Origin: Hylemonella gracilis
GTDB lineage: Bacteria > Pseudomonadota > Gammaproteobacteria > Burkholderiales > Burkholderiaceae_C
Direction: 5' to 3'
DNA: 64,000 bases
NCBI RefSeq assembly: GCF_004328645.1
Contig: NZ_CP031395.1
Location: 1,885,501-1,949,500 of the forward strand
Position 1 is the first letter of the stretch, and every line of letters starts with the position of its first letter. A model generated the notes under the pieces. The model worked only from the letters and a program-made list of their open reading frames with translations. It ran no database searches and was not told the origin of the DNA. This document shows positions 18,077 through 26,993 of this stretch, in pieces. The position numbers and the translations under genes were made by a program.

Positions 18077-19501
18077 TCACGCCTCCCAGCCCAGCAGCGC
18101 CTTCACCTCGAGGTATTCCTCGAATCCAAACACCCCGAACTCGCGGCCGTTGCCGGATTGTTTGTAGCCGCCAAAGGGCAGGCTGCGGTCGAAGGGGGCG
18201 CCGTTGAGGTAGACACGGCCTGCGCGCAGGCGGTTGGCCACGGCGCGGGCGCGGCGCGGGTCCTTGGACTGGACGAACCCGGCTAGGCCGAAGGGTGTGT
18301 CGTTGGCGATCGCGATGGCTTCTTCCTCGCTGTCATAGCTGAGGATGGACAGCACCGGGCCGAAGATCTCCTCGCGGGCGATCAGCATCTGGGGGGTCAC
18401 GTCGCCGAAGACCGTGGGGCGTACGTAATAACCACGCGTGGTCTGCGCGGGGCGTCCCGTGCCGCCGGCCACCAGGGTCGCGCCTTCGTCCTGGCCCGAG
18501 CGGATCAGGGCTTGCACTTTCTCGTACTGCGCCTGGCTGACCAGCGGTCCCATGGTGGTGGCCGGATCCAGCGGGTCGCCCAGGCGGATGGCCGCCACGG
18601 CCTCGCGTGCTGCCTCGAAGGCCGCTTCGCGCCGCGCTCGTGGAATGAGCATGCGCGTGGGTGATTGGCAGTTCTGCCCGGCGTTGGTGTAGCAGGCGTG
18701 TACGCCCTGGATCACCGTCGCCTTGATGTCGGCGTCGTCCAGGATGATGTTGGCCGACTTGCCGCCCAGCTCTTGCGCGACGCGCTTGACCGTGTCCGCC
18801 GCCAGCTTGGCCACCCGCACACCGGCCGCCGTCGAACCCGTGAAGGACACCATGTCGATGCCGGGGTGGGAGGCAATCGCTTCACCCACCGTGGGTCCGT
18901 CGCCATTCACGAGGTTGAAGACGCCCGCTGGCAAGCCAGCCTCGTGCACGATCTGCGCGAACAGCAGGGCGCTCAGCGGCGCAATCTCGCTGGGCTTGAG
19001 CACCACGGTGCAACCCGTCGCCAGCGCGGGCGCGACCTTGGAGGCTACCTGGTTCAGTGGCCAGTTCCAGGGTGTGATCAGCCCGCACACCCCGATGGGC
19101 TCGCGGCGCACGATGCCTTTGCCCATGCGCTCCTCGAAGGGGTAGTCGGCCAGCACGCGCGCGGCTTCCTCGAAATGGAAGAGCGCGACGGTGGCTTGGC
19201 GTTCGGTCGCGAAGGTGATGGGCGAGCCCATCTCCAGCGTCATCGTGCGCGCCAGTTCCGGCAGCCGGGCCTTGAAGCCCGCGATGATCTTGTTCAACCA
19301 GTCCAGTCGCTGCGTGACGCTGGTCTCGGCATAGGCGGGGAAGGCGCGCCGTGCCGCCTGCACGGCGCGGTCCACGTCCTGCCGCGTCCCCAGGCTGATG
19401 TGCGCGAAGGTCTCTTCCGTCGCGGGATTGAGGACGCTCAGGGGCGTGGGCGAGGCCGGCTGCACCCAGGCCCCGTCGATGTAGAACTTCAAAGAATCCA
19501 T
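18077..19501 (-). CDS. Aldehyde dehydrogenase family protein
   Basis: A 474-residue NAD(P)-dependent aldehyde dehydrogenase. Catalytic Cys278 is in NAGQNCQSP, the general base Glu244 in QELGGKSAN, and Asn146 in TPWNWPLN; FTGSTAAG is the cofactor glycine motif. ATG 19501 gives the standard length. It lies 41 bases downstream of a Bug receptor gene on the same strand and next to a CoA-dependent degradation cluster. It probably oxidises an aldehyde released from an aromatic or short-chain acid. Substrate unknown. Confidence 0.93.
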   Translation of the reverse strand: MDSLKFYIDGAWVQPASPTPLSVLNPATEETFAHISLGTRQDVDRAVQAARRAFPAYAETSVTQRLDWLNKIIAGFKARLPELARTMTLEMGSPITFATERQATVALFHFEEAARVLADYPFEERMGKGIVRREPIGVCGLITPWNWPLNQVASKVAPALATGCTVVLKPSEIAPLSALLFAQIVHEAGLPAGVFNLVNGDGPTVGEAIASHPGIDMVSFTGSTAAGVRVAKLAADTVKRVAQELGGKSANIILDDADIKATVIQGVHACYTNAGQNCQSPTRMLIPRARREAAFEAAREAVAAIRLGDPLDPATTMGPLVSQAQYEKVQALIRSGQDEGATLVAGGTGRPAQTTRGYYVRPTVFGDVTPQMLIAREEIFGPVLSILSYDSEEEAIAIANDTPFGLAGFVQSKDPRRARAVANRLRAGRVYLNGAPFDRSLPFGGYKQSGNGREFGVFGFEEYLEVKALLGWEA

Positions 19502-19542
19502 GGGTCTTTCTGTCGTGACGCGCGCGTGAAGCGCGCGGCGGG

Positions 19543-20529
19543 TCATTCGAGCGAAATCTTGGCGCTGTCGATGACGCGCTTCCACTTCGCCGATTCGTTC
19601 ATCATCAGCTCGCTCAACTGCGCCGGCGTGGCGGCCAGCGGCACCATGCCCAGCGCCGTCAGCTTGGCCTTGCCTTCCGCGGAGCTGGTGTACTGGTTGA
19701 TTTCCTTGTTCAGCGCGGCGACGATGTTCTTGGGCAAGCCGGCGGGTCCGACCAGGGCGCTCCAGACGGTGGCTTCCAGCGCGATGCCTTGTTCGGCGGC
19801 GGTGGGCACGTCGGGCAGGCCGGGGTAGCGGGTTTTCGACATGACCGCCAGGGCTTTCAGCCGGTTGCCCTTGATGTTGGGTTCCAGGGCCGTGACCGGT
19901 GCCGACACGCCGTCCACGGTGCCGCCGATGGCGTCCGTCATGGCCGGCGTGTCGCCCTTGTAGGGAATGGAGCGCAACTCGGCGCCGGCGCTGAGTCGCA
20001 GGTACTCGGTGGCCAGGTGACCGATGGTGCCGTTGCCGGGGTTGGAGATGAACAAGGGGTTGGGACGCGACTTGCTCAGGGCGACGAACTCCTTCAGGTT
20101 GTTCGCCTGCACCGAGGGATTGACGGCGATCACCAGGGGAATTTCACCCACCAGCGCGACCGGCGTCAGGTCCTTCTGGGCGTCGAAGGGCATGGGCTTG
20201 TACAACCACTTGTTATTGGCCAGCGGGCCCGAAGTGCCCAGGGCCAGGGTGTAGCCGTCCGGCGCCGACTTGGCGACGAAATCCACGCCGAGGTTGCCGC
20301 CTGCACCGACCTTGTTCTCAACGATGAACTGCTGGCCGAAGCGCGTGCTCAGGTGTTGCGCGATCTGGCGCGCCACCAGGTCCGAGCTGCCGCCGGGCGC
20401 GAAGATGGCGATGATGCGCACCGGCTTGTTGGGCCAGCCGCCGGTGCCCTGGGCTTGGGCGGAACCCAATAGCGCAAGAAAAGTGCCGAGGACCGCGGCA
20501 AGGGTGCGGAAGAACGAGGCGAATGTCAT
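19543..20529 (-). CDS. Bug/TctC family tripartite tricarboxylate transporter receptor
   Basis: A 328-residue periplasmic solute receptor with a signal peptide of about 26 residues ending AQA. The family landmarks PVRIIAIFAPGGSSDLVAR, NKVGAGGNLG and SAPDGYTLALG are present, and the C-terminus ends in SAKWKRVIDSAKISLE. These proteins capture organic acids; no TctA/TctB partners are in the window. It is divergent from a secreted hydrolase and precedes an aldehyde dehydrogenase. ATG 20529 marks the signal peptide. A near-palindrome of the shared operator type lies 71 bases upstream. Confidence 0.93.
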   Translation of the reverse strand: MTFASFFRTLAAVLGTFLALLGSAQAQGTGGWPNKPVRIIAIFAPGGSSDLVARQIAQHLSTRFGQQFIVENKVGAGGNLGVDFVAKSAPDGYTLALGTSGPLANNKWLYKPMPFDAQKDLTPVALVGEIPLVIAVNPSVQANNLKEFVALSKSRPNPLFISNPGNGTIGHLATEYLRLSAGAELRSIPYKGDTPAMTDAIGGTVDGVSAPVTALEPNIKGNRLKALAVMSKTRYPGLPDVPTAAEQGIALEATVWSALVGPAGLPKNIVAALNKEINQYTSSAEGKAKLTALGMVPLAATPAQLSELMMNESAKWKRVIDSAKISLE

Positions 20530-20600
20530 GGTTGTCTCCAGGTTTTTGTGCCCACAGTGTCGGTAGAAATGGGGCCACCAACAATTCGGCATTTCGATCT

Positions 20601-20615
20601 TTCCGTGGGGCGGAA
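20601..20615. promoter_or_regulatory. Imperfect IclR-type operator (TTCCGT-GGG-GCGGAA)
   Basis: One base away from the TTCCGC-N3-GCGGAA palindrome found at three other places in the window. It lies 71 bases upstream of the Bug receptor start at 20529 (minus strand). Assignment to an IclR regulator is inference from family operator patterns. Confidence 0.5.
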
Positions 20616-20673
20616 TCTCCGTGCGGGTGCCGGCTACGCCACTCCTCTTCGTTCCTCGGCAAACCGCGCAGCT

Positions 20674-20688
20674 TTCTGCTGCGCGGAA
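20674..20688. promoter_or_regulatory. Imperfect IclR-type operator (TTCTGC-TGC-GCGGAA)
   Basis: Second imperfect copy in the same divergent gap, 101 bases upstream of the alpha/beta hydrolase start at 20790. One mismatch in the left arm relative to the perfect copies. Confidence 0.5.
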
Positions 20689-20789
20689 AGTCCGCACATC
20701 GCGCTTGTGCGGGGCAGGGGCGCGGGTCATCCTGCGTGCGCCCGGGACAGCCCGGCACACAAAGAGAAACAACTTCAGGAGACAAACCC

Positions 20790-21872
20790 ATGAACCGCGA
20801 CAAGACATATTCCTGCGGCTGGCGTGAACACGGCCAACGGCTCGCCCTGGCGGGCCTGGCCTGGGTGTTCGTCAGCACGGCCTTCGCGCAAAGCCAGCGC
20901 CCACCGGCGGCGCCCGGCGCCAAGCCGCCCATCATCCTGGACTCAACCGGCGCCTTCGAAGTGGGTGGCAAGGTGATCCGCAACCCCGACAACCCGACCC
21001 AGACGCTGTCGTGTGACCATGGCTACGTCGAGTACTTCATCCCGCAGAACCGACGCCAGGTGGGTTTGATCTTCTGGCACAGCTCGAGCACCAAGGTCTG
21101 GGAAAACCGCTGGGACGGCGGCGAAGGCTACAAGAGCCTCTTCCTGCGCCAACGCTACCCGGTTTACCTCTGGGACGGCCCGCGCGTGGGCCGCGCCAAC
21201 TGGAGCTGCGAGCCGATCAACTACAAGCCCGAGTACTTCGACCAGCGCAATTACCTCGCCTGGCGCTTCGGTCCTTCCTTCATGAACTGGCATCCGGGCG
21301 TGCAGTTCCCCACCGGCGACGTCGAGGCCTGGAACCAGGCCACACGCGCGCGCTACGACGAGTTCGACACGCTGGACAACGCGTTGCTGCAGGGCGAGGC
21401 CGGCGGCCTGGCCATCGACAAGCTGGGCCCCGTGGTCGCGGTGACCAACTCGGCCGGCGGCTGGCGCGCGCTGCTCTCGGCCTTGAACGCCAAGACCGGC
21501 AATATGAAAGGCCTCGTGGCCTACGAAACCCCGGGTTTCGTCTTCCCCGAGGGCGAGGGCGTGCCGCCCGCCCCCAAGGCGCCCTTTGGCCCCAACGCCG
21601 TGCCCTTGGCGGAATTCATGAAGTTGACCAAGTTTCCGATGCAGATGGTGTTCGGCGACCACACCGCCACGCACCCGACGTGGTCCATCCATCTGAAGAA
21701 CGCGCGGACTTTCTGCGAGGTGGTGAACCATCATGGTGGCGACTGCGAGGTACTGCTGCTGAGCGATGCCGGCCTGCAAGGCAACACCCACATCCCCTTC
21801 GCCGACCTGAACAACGAGGCGGTGGCGGCCGAGCTGTCCAAGTGGCTGCGGCGCAAGAGCCTGGACAAGTAG
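20790..21872 (+). CDS. Secreted alpha/beta hydrolase
   Basis: A 360-residue exported hydrolase. A signal peptide with twin-arginine-free n-region and hydrophobic LALAGLAWVFVSTAFA ends near residue 34. IFWHSSSTKVWENRWDGG is the oxyanion-strand region and VAVTNSAGGWRALL the nucleophile elbow (Ser in N-S-A-G-G). VFGDHTATHPTW holds a late acid, and the catalytic His is probably in NTHIPFADLNN. Likely an esterase acting in the periplasm. ATG 20790 follows CAGGAGAC. It heads a cluster of MaoC, CoA-ligase and SDR genes, so it may release an acid that is then CoA-activated. Confidence 0.85.
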   Translation: MNRDKTYSCGWREHGQRLALAGLAWVFVSTAFAQSQRPPAAPGAKPPIILDSTGAFEVGGKVIRNPDNPTQTLSCDHGYVEYFIPQNRRQVGLIFWHSSSTKVWENRWDGGEGYKSLFLRQRYPVYLWDGPRVGRANWSCEPINYKPEYFDQRNYLAWRFGPSFMNWHPGVQFPTGDVEAWNQATRARYDEFDTLDNALLQGEAGGLAIDKLGPVVAVTNSAGGWRALLSALNAKTGNMKGLVAYETPGFVFPEGEGVPPAPKAPFGPNAVPLAEFMKLTKFPMQMVFGDHTATHPTWSIHLKNARTFCEVVNHHGGDCEVLLLSDAGLQGNTHIPFADLNNEAVAAELSKWLRRKSLDK

Positions 21873-21914
21873 TTCAAGAAGTTCAAGCGGCGCTTTGCAC
21901 ATGCGCCGCGCGGA

Positions 21915-21929
21915 TTCCGCGCGGCGGAA
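21915..21929. promoter_or_regulatory. IclR-type operator palindrome (TTCCGC-GCG-GCGGAA)
   Basis: Perfect 6-base arms around GCG, in the 153-base gap between the hydrolase stop and the first MaoC gene, 96 bases upstream of its start. Identical in sequence to the site at 35010. Suggests a separate promoter for the maoC-maoC-ligase-SDR genes. Confidence 0.65.
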
Positions 21930-22025
21930 CAGACCAACAATCCGCTTGGGGCTGGGCTCGGGCTGATGCATCCTCGGGCGCAACAGATGCCATCGCACTG
22001 TGTTGCACAGATTTTGAGGAGCCCC

Positions 22026-22502
22026 ATGTCCGCGCGTTTTTTTGAAGACTTCCAACTGGGCGAACGCTGGGAAAGCCCGCCCGTGCCCGTCTCGGCGGAT
22101 GAGATCGTGGCTTTCGCACAGAGCTTCGACCCCCAGCCCATGCACACCGACGCCGCGCGCGCCGCCGCCGGTCCCTTCAAGACCCTGGTCGCGAGTGGCT
22201 GGCATGTGGCCTCGCTGGCAATGCGGGAGTTCGTGCGCGCGGGGGGTTACGGCGACACGCCCATGGTGGGCCTGGGCATCGACGAGCTGCGCTGGCAGGC
22301 GCCGGTGCGCGCGGGCGACGTGTTGACCGTGCGGCGCGAGATTGTCGAGCTGCGGCGCTCCGCCTCCAACCCTGGCCACGGCATCGTGCGCACCCGAGTC
22401 ACCGTGCGCCGGCAGGACGGCACCGTGGCCATGTCCCTGGTCAGCGCCGGGCGTGTGCCCGCGCGGACGAGCGCACCGGACGCGGTGGGGGAGGGCACAT
22501 GA
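22026..22502 (+). CDS. MaoC family dehydratase
   Basis: A 158-residue single hot-dog-fold protein. The hydratase-2 motif appears as FAQSFDPQPMHTDAARA, giving the Asp/His catalytic pair, and GPFKTLVASGWHVASLAMR is the standard following helix. R-specific enoyl-CoA hydratases have this form. ATG 22026 is preceded by GAGGAG. The next maoC gene overlaps its end by 4 bases. Two consecutive hot-dog genes could form a heteromer. Confidence 0.88.
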   Translation: MSARFFEDFQLGERWESPPVPVSADEIVAFAQSFDPQPMHTDAARAAAGPFKTLVASGWHVASLAMREFVRAGGYGDTPMVGLGIDELRWQAPVRAGDVLTVRREIVELRRSASNPGHGIVRTRVTVRRQDGTVAMSLVSAGRVPARTSAPDAVGEGT

Positions 22503-23050
22503 GCCCGTCGCAGCGTCTGGTGCTGGAGCTCGACACGGTGGCTGTCTCGGGGAGTAGTACCTCGGCCGGTGCATCGGCCAGCGCATCGGCAGGGGTGACC
22601 GTGGAACATGCCGCCGACCTCGCAGCCTACGTCGGCCGCCCGCTGGGAACGAGCGCCTGGGTCCGCCTGGACCAGGTCAAGATCGACGCCTTCGCGGAAC
22701 TCACCGGCGACGACCACTGGATTCACGTCGACGTGGAACGCGCAGGCCGCGAAATGCCGGGCGGCAAGACCATCGTCCACGGTTTTCTCGTCCTCTCCCT
22801 CATCCCTTTTCTGCAGCGCGGCATCTACACGGTGCGCCAGCGCGGCAAGGGCCTGAACTACGGCTGCAACCGCGTGCGCTTCACCGCGCCCGTGCCCGTG
22901 GGCTCGCGCCTGCGTTTGCGCCAGTCACTCAAGGACTGTCAGCGGCTGCCAGACGGCGTGCGCCTGACCTTTGAATCCACCGTCGAGATCGAGGGGCAGG
23001 AACGCCCCGCGCTGGTGGCCGACACCCTGTTGCAGATCTTTGACCGCTAG
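22499..23050 (+). CDS. MaoC/NodN-like dehydratase
   Basis: A 183-residue second MaoC protein. The core begins after a Ser/Ala-rich linker (about residues 18-32, unusual and possibly not part of the fold). The catalytic motif is FAELTGDDHWIHVDVERA, followed by GGKTIVHGFLVLSLIP. It starts inside the previous gene (ATGA overlap), so the two are translationally coupled. Hydration of an enoyl-CoA made by the downstream ligase is the likely job. Confidence 0.87.
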   Translation: MSPSQRLVLELDTVAVSGSSTSAGASASASAGVTVEHAADLAAYVGRPLGTSAWVRLDQVKIDAFAELTGDDHWIHVDVERAGREMPGGKTIVHGFLVLSLIPFLQRGIYTVRQRGKGLNYGCNRVRFTAPVPVGSRLRLRQSLKDCQRLPDGVRLTFESTVEIEGQERPALVADTLLQIFDR

Positions 23051-23056
23051 CGCGCG

Positions 23057-24820
23057 ATGCAAGCGATGAATCAAGGCGAAGCACCAAACACGCGAAACAC
23101 GATGACCAACCCCGACGACGCCCTCCCGGCCTTCACGCCATTTCCAGAGATCATCGCCGCCCACGCGCGGGCGCGCCCCGAGGCCATGGCCATCCGGGTG
23201 GACGAGCGCGCGCACGACTGGCACACCTTGCACGGCCGCATGCAGGAAGTCGCACGCGCCCTGCTGCGCGATGGCATCGCACCCGGCGACCGCGTGGCCC
23301 TGCTGGGCGCCGCCTCCCTGGCCTATGTCGAATGCCTGTTCGGCGCCATCGCCGTGCGTGCCTGCGTGGTGCCGCTGCCGGTGTCCGCGAGTGTCGACAC
23401 CTTGGAAGCCCTGCTGGCCGACTGCGAGGCCAGGCTGCTCTTCGTCGATCCCGACGCGGGCGATGCGGCCCTGGACATGGCCGATCGGCTTGCCGCGCGG
23501 GCCGCGCTTCGGGTCGTGCCCTTCGGCCGCGCGGGTGCGGAGGGCGGGGTCTACGCGGCGTGGCGCACGCATGGGCAATCGGTGGGACAGGCTGTGGGAC
23601 CAGCCGGCCAGGCAGAGCAGGATAGCCTCAGCGCCGCGCCCCTGCCGCAGGCCCAGGCCGAGGACCCTTTCAATATCATCTACAGCTCGGGCACCACGGG
23701 CCTGCCCAAGGGCATCGTGCATCTGCACGGCATGCGACAGCGGCAGGCCAGCCGTAAGGGTTTTTTCACGCCGCAGGCGCGCACGCTGTTGTCGACGCCC
23801 ATGTACTCGAACACCACCCTCATGCCCCTGCTGGGCACGGTGGCCAGTGGTGGCACCACGCTGCTGATGCGCAAATTCGACGCCGGCGCCTACCTGGCCT
23901 TGGCCACGTCGCAGCGCGCCACCCACACCATGCTGGTGCCGGTGCAGTACCAGCGCCTGCTGGCCCATCCCGATTTCGCGGTTTGTGATTTGTCGTCCCT
24001 GGAACTCAGCCAGTCCACCGGCGCGCCCATGGACCTGGCCCTCAAGCGCGACATCCTGCGGCGCTGGCCCGGGCGTTTCCTGGAGGTCTACGGCATGACC
24101 GAGGGCGGCGGCTCCTGCTTCCTCGACGCGCGCGCGCACCCGGACAAGCTGGGCACCGTCGGCAAGCCGGCCCATGGTTCGGAAGTCTTTCTGATCGACG
24201 AGGCCGGGCGCCGCCTGCCCGAGGCAACATCCGGCGCGGCCGGCCCGGTGGGTGAGGTCGTGGGCCGCTCGCCCTACATGATGGCCGGCTACCACAAGCG
24301 TGCCGAAGCCACGGCCCAGCTGCGCTGGCTGGACGAGGAGGGCCGGGTCTACCACCGCAGCGGCGACATCGGCCGCTTCGACGAGGATGGCTTCCTGATC
24401 CTGCTGGACCGCATCAAGGACGTGATCATCTCCGGCGGCCACAACATCTACGCCTCCGACCTCGAGGCCGTGCTGGCGCGGCACGCGGACCTGGCGGATT
24501 CGGCTGTGATCGGCGTGCCCAGCAGCGCCTGGGGCGAAACCCCGCTGGCCCTGGTCGTGCCCAAGCCCGGCACCCGCCTGGACCCGGACGCCCTGCGCGA
24601 CTGGGTCAATGCCCAGGTGGGCAAGACCCAGCGCCTTTCGGGCGTGGAGCTACGCGCGGCGTTGCCCCGCAACGCCCTGGGCAAACTGTCGAAGAAAGAA
24701 CTGCGCACGCCGTACTGGGAAACAAAGGGGGAAACTCCGGCGCAAACCCGGGACGGCGCGCGGCAAGAACCCGAGCACGCCAGCCAGGCCGGCAAAAACC
24801 ACAAGGCACCCGCACCATGA
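23057..24820 (+). CDS. AMP-binding acyl-CoA synthetase
   Basis: An ANL-superfamily ligase of up to 587 residues that activates a carboxylic acid with ATP and CoA. The AMP-binding P-loop is IIYSSGTTGLPKGIVH near residue 212, the adenine motif is EVYGMTEGGG, and YHRSGDIGRFDEDGF precedes the hinge. The C-terminal lysine is in RNALGKLSKKELR. A hydrophilic 40-residue tail follows. Several in-frame starts exist (23057, 23066, 23102), and no clear ribosome site decides among them; 23102 starts nearest to the conserved core. It overlaps the next SDR by 4 bases. Confidence 0.9.
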   Translation: MQAMNQGEAPNTRNTMTNPDDALPAFTPFPEIIAAHARARPEAMAIRVDERAHDWHTLHGRMQEVARALLRDGIAPGDRVALLGAASLAYVECLFGAIAVRACVVPLPVSASVDTLEALLADCEARLLFVDPDAGDAALDMADRLAARAALRVVPFGRAGAEGGVYAAWRTHGQSVGQAVGPAGQAEQDSLSAAPLPQAQAEDPFNIIYSSGTTGLPKGIVHLHGMRQRQASRKGFFTPQARTLLSTPMYSNTTLMPLLGTVASGGTTLLMRKFDAGAYLALATSQRATHTMLVPVQYQRLLAHPDFAVCDLSSLELSQSTGAPMDLALKRDILRRWPGRFLEVYGMTEGGGSCFLDARAHPDKLGTVGKPAHGSEVFLIDEAGRRLPEATSGAAGPVGEVVGRSPYMMAGYHKRAEATAQLRWLDEEGRVYHRSGDIGRFDEDGFLILLDRIKDVIISGGHNIYASDLEAVLARHADLADSAVIGVPSSAWGETPLALVVPKPGTRLDPDALRDWVNAQVGKTQRLSGVELRAALPRNALGKLSKKELRTPYWETKGETPAQTRDGARQEPEHASQAGKNHKAPAP

Positions 24821-25662
24821 CCATGAAGCAACACCCCGCCTCTGAACGCCGACCCGTGTGCATCGTCACCGGTGCCTCCTCCGGCATCGGCGCGGCCACC
24901 GCCCTGCTGTTCGCGCAGCGCGGCCACGACGTGGTGATCAACTACGCCAGCCAGGCCGACGCCGCCGAACGCGTCGCGGACCAGTGCCGCGCGGCGGGCG
25001 CCGAGGCCCTGGTGGTCCGCGCCGACGTGGCCGACGACGCCCAATGCCGTGCCCTGGCCGAGGAAGTGCGCCGGTTCTGGGGGCGTGCCGATGTCCTGGT
25101 CAACAGCGCCGGCATCACGACCAAGTTTGCGGACCTCAAGGACCTGGACGCGCTGTCCGCCGCCGACTTCGAAGCCATCTACCGTGTCAATGTGATCGGC
25201 ACCTTCCAGATGTGCCGCGCCGTCGCGCCGCTGATGAAGGGCGCGCCTGCGCCCGCCATCGTCAACATCTCGTCCATGGGCGGGCGCATGGGCACCGGTT
25301 CATCCATGGCCTACGCCGCCTCCAAGGGCGCGGTGAACACGCTTACCTTGTCGCTCGCGCGCGCGCTTGCCCCGGCCATCCGCGTCAACGCCGTCCTGCC
25401 CGGCATGGTGGACGGCCAGTGGTTGCGCAAGGGCCTGGGTGAAACGGTGTTCCAGGAACGCCGCAAGCGCTACGAAGCCCGTGCCCTGCTCGGCGCCGTG
25501 GTGCTGCCCGAGGACGTGGCGCGCGCGGCTTATGGGCTCGCCACCGAGGCCCTCAAGCAGACGGGGCAGTTGATCGATCTGGAGGGGGGCTTCCTGCTGG
25601 GGCTTGAGTGTTCGCTTTTTGAGCTATTTCAGGCGGTCAAGAACGACGAAAGAATGCACTGA
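24817..25662 (+). CDS. SDR family oxidoreductase
   Basis: A 281-residue short-chain dehydrogenase. TGASSGIG at residues 18-25, NSAG in LVNSAGITT, and the catalytic Tyr/Lys in MAYAASKGAV are all present. FabG-like enzymes in such settings oxidise 3-hydroxyacyl-CoA. It is the last gene of the hydrolase-MaoC-MaoC-ligase-SDR run and overlaps the ligase by 4 bases. The last 20 residues, after LEGGFLLGLE, are longer than usual. Confidence 0.9.
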   Translation: MTMKQHPASERRPVCIVTGASSGIGAATALLFAQRGHDVVINYASQADAAERVADQCRAAGAEALVVRADVADDAQCRALAEEVRRFWGRADVLVNSAGITTKFADLKDLDALSAADFEAIYRVNVIGTFQMCRAVAPLMKGAPAPAIVNISSMGGRMGTGSSMAYAASKGAVNTLTLSLARALAPAIRVNAVLPGMVDGQWLRKGLGETVFQERRKRYEARALLGAVVLPEDVARAAYGLATEALKQTGQLIDLEGGFLLGLECSLFELFQAVKNDERMH

Positions 25663-25681
25663 TCGGTAGGGAATGAAGCAT

Positions 25682-25996
25682 CTAAAGGGATCGTTCCGAT
25701 TTATCCAACTCATCGGCATTGGCATCCGCGTCTTTCTTTTCATAGCTTCTCTTGGCCCTACGCCATCCAAGAGGATCATTGGTAAAAGGTGCTTGATAGC
25801 CAAACTGGCGAGCTTTTGCTTCATACGAACCAATCAAACTAACCGTGGAACCGAGAAACGTCAGAAGAAGACAGTACCAAACATTTACTCCCAGAAACCA
25901 GGGGAGCACAGCAATGGCAATACCGCCAAACGAGAAAACTGTTCCCCATGGTTTGGCAAACCATCCGTCGGCTGTAGTGATTTTCTTGAAGATCAT
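25682..25996 (-). CDS. Small membrane protein of unknown function, AT-rich
   Basis: A 104-residue protein with two adjacent hydrophobic segments (WGTVFSFGGIAIAVLPWFLGV and YCLLLTFLGSTVSLIGS) and a charged C-terminus. I do not recognise the family. Base composition is clearly less GC-rich than the genes on both sides, which suggests later acquisition. It is convergent with the SDR and follows the DHFR-like gene on the same strand. Confidence 0.6.
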   Translation of the reverse strand: MIFKKITTADGWFAKPWGTVFSFGGIAIAVLPWFLGVNVWYCLLLTFLGSTVSLIGSYEAKARQFGYQAPFTNDPLGWRRAKRSYEKKDADANADELDKSERSL

Positions 25997-26007
25997 TTTT
26001 TCAACCC

Positions 26008-26564
26008 TCAGCGCGCGCGCCGGTAGTGCATGGCGACCGCGCCGCAGCGCAGCGGCTTCGCCGACACCAATTCGAGCCGTCGTGTGCTGGGAAGGCCGCC
26101 CTGGTACAGGGTCGGGCCGTGGCCGGCGATTCGGGGTGGACGAGGAATTGGTACTCGTCGATCAGGTCCAGCCGGTCCAGCGCGGTTGCCAGCTTGCCGC
26201 TGCCGAGGAGCACGCCGGCCGGCGTCGCGTCCTTGAGCCTGCTCACCGCCCTGCGCAGGTCACCGGTGAGGTGGTAACTGTTGTTCCAGGGGAAGTCCTT
26301 GCGCGTCGACGAGACCACGTACTTGGGCTTGGCCTCCAGTTTCACGGCCCACTCCCGCAACGCCGCCGGTACTTCCACGTCGCCACGGGCCACCGCTGGC
26401 CAGTAGCTCTCCATCATCTCGTAGGTGACGCGGCCCCACAGCATCGCGCCGCCCTCATCCATGAGTTGGGTGAAGAAAGCGTGGGTCTCGTCATCGGCGA
26501 TGCCTTCCTGGTGGTCGACGCAGCCGTCCAGGGTGAGGTTGAGGCTAAAGGTCAGGAGGCCCAT
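26008..26564 (-). pseudogene. Dihydrofolate reductase family (RibD C-terminal) protein, frameshifted near C-terminus
   Basis: An ATG-started frame at 26564 gives MGLLTFSLNLTLDGCVDH, LWGRVTYEMM, and VLLGSGKLATALDRLDLIDEYQFLVHP, typical of the DHFR/RibD C-terminal fold. After LVHP the observed frame loses similarity. One extra base in the four-G run at 26133-26136 (plus strand) restores the expected IAGHGPTLYQGG ... VAMHYRRAR ending at 26008. The unshifted frame runs to 26001. Substrate unknown for these YyaP/YwjB-like proteins. Confidence 0.75.
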
Positions 26565-26575
26565 GCTGTTCTCCG

Positions 26576-26722
26576 TCAAGATGTGTGACGGGACTGATTC
26601 TCGGGAGGCAGAAAGGTCGCGGGTGCCTGCTCGGTTTTCTTTCGGGCCGCAGCCCAGATCACGGCAACTATGAGTAGGACCAGCAGGAACGGGAAAACGC
26701 TCCAGACAATGTCGGCGGCCAT
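26576..26722 (-). CDS. Single-span small membrane protein
   Basis: A 48-residue protein from ATG 26722, with one hydrophobic helix (VFPFLLVLLIVAVIWAA) followed by a charged tail. GGGAGT-type ribosome site upstream (complement of 26727-26732). It ends a few bases before the DHFR-like start. No family recognised. Could be real because of the start, ribosome site and tight spacing, but is short. Confidence 0.5.
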   Translation of the reverse strand: MAADIVWSVFPFLLVLLIVAVIWAAARKKTEQAPATFLPPENQSRHTS

Positions 26723-26993
26723 GGTCGACTCCCTTTTATTCTGAAATATGACCGCTGTTGGGATCGGTCGTACGATCAAAGACGGTAGTGCGCCTGCGGG
26801 ACAATCTACAGAAATCCTCCTGCGACCTTGCCCGGCAGCGCGATCCAGCCAAATTTACCCTGAGGCAGTCTAACGTTTTGACTGCGTTGACGCTCTCGCA
26901 AAGGCGCATGAAGAGACCGTTTTTTTGCGCCTTGTTGTCCCTCATGGCCGTGGGCAGGCAGCCTGATGACGATTCCCGTTTTCGACAGCGGAT

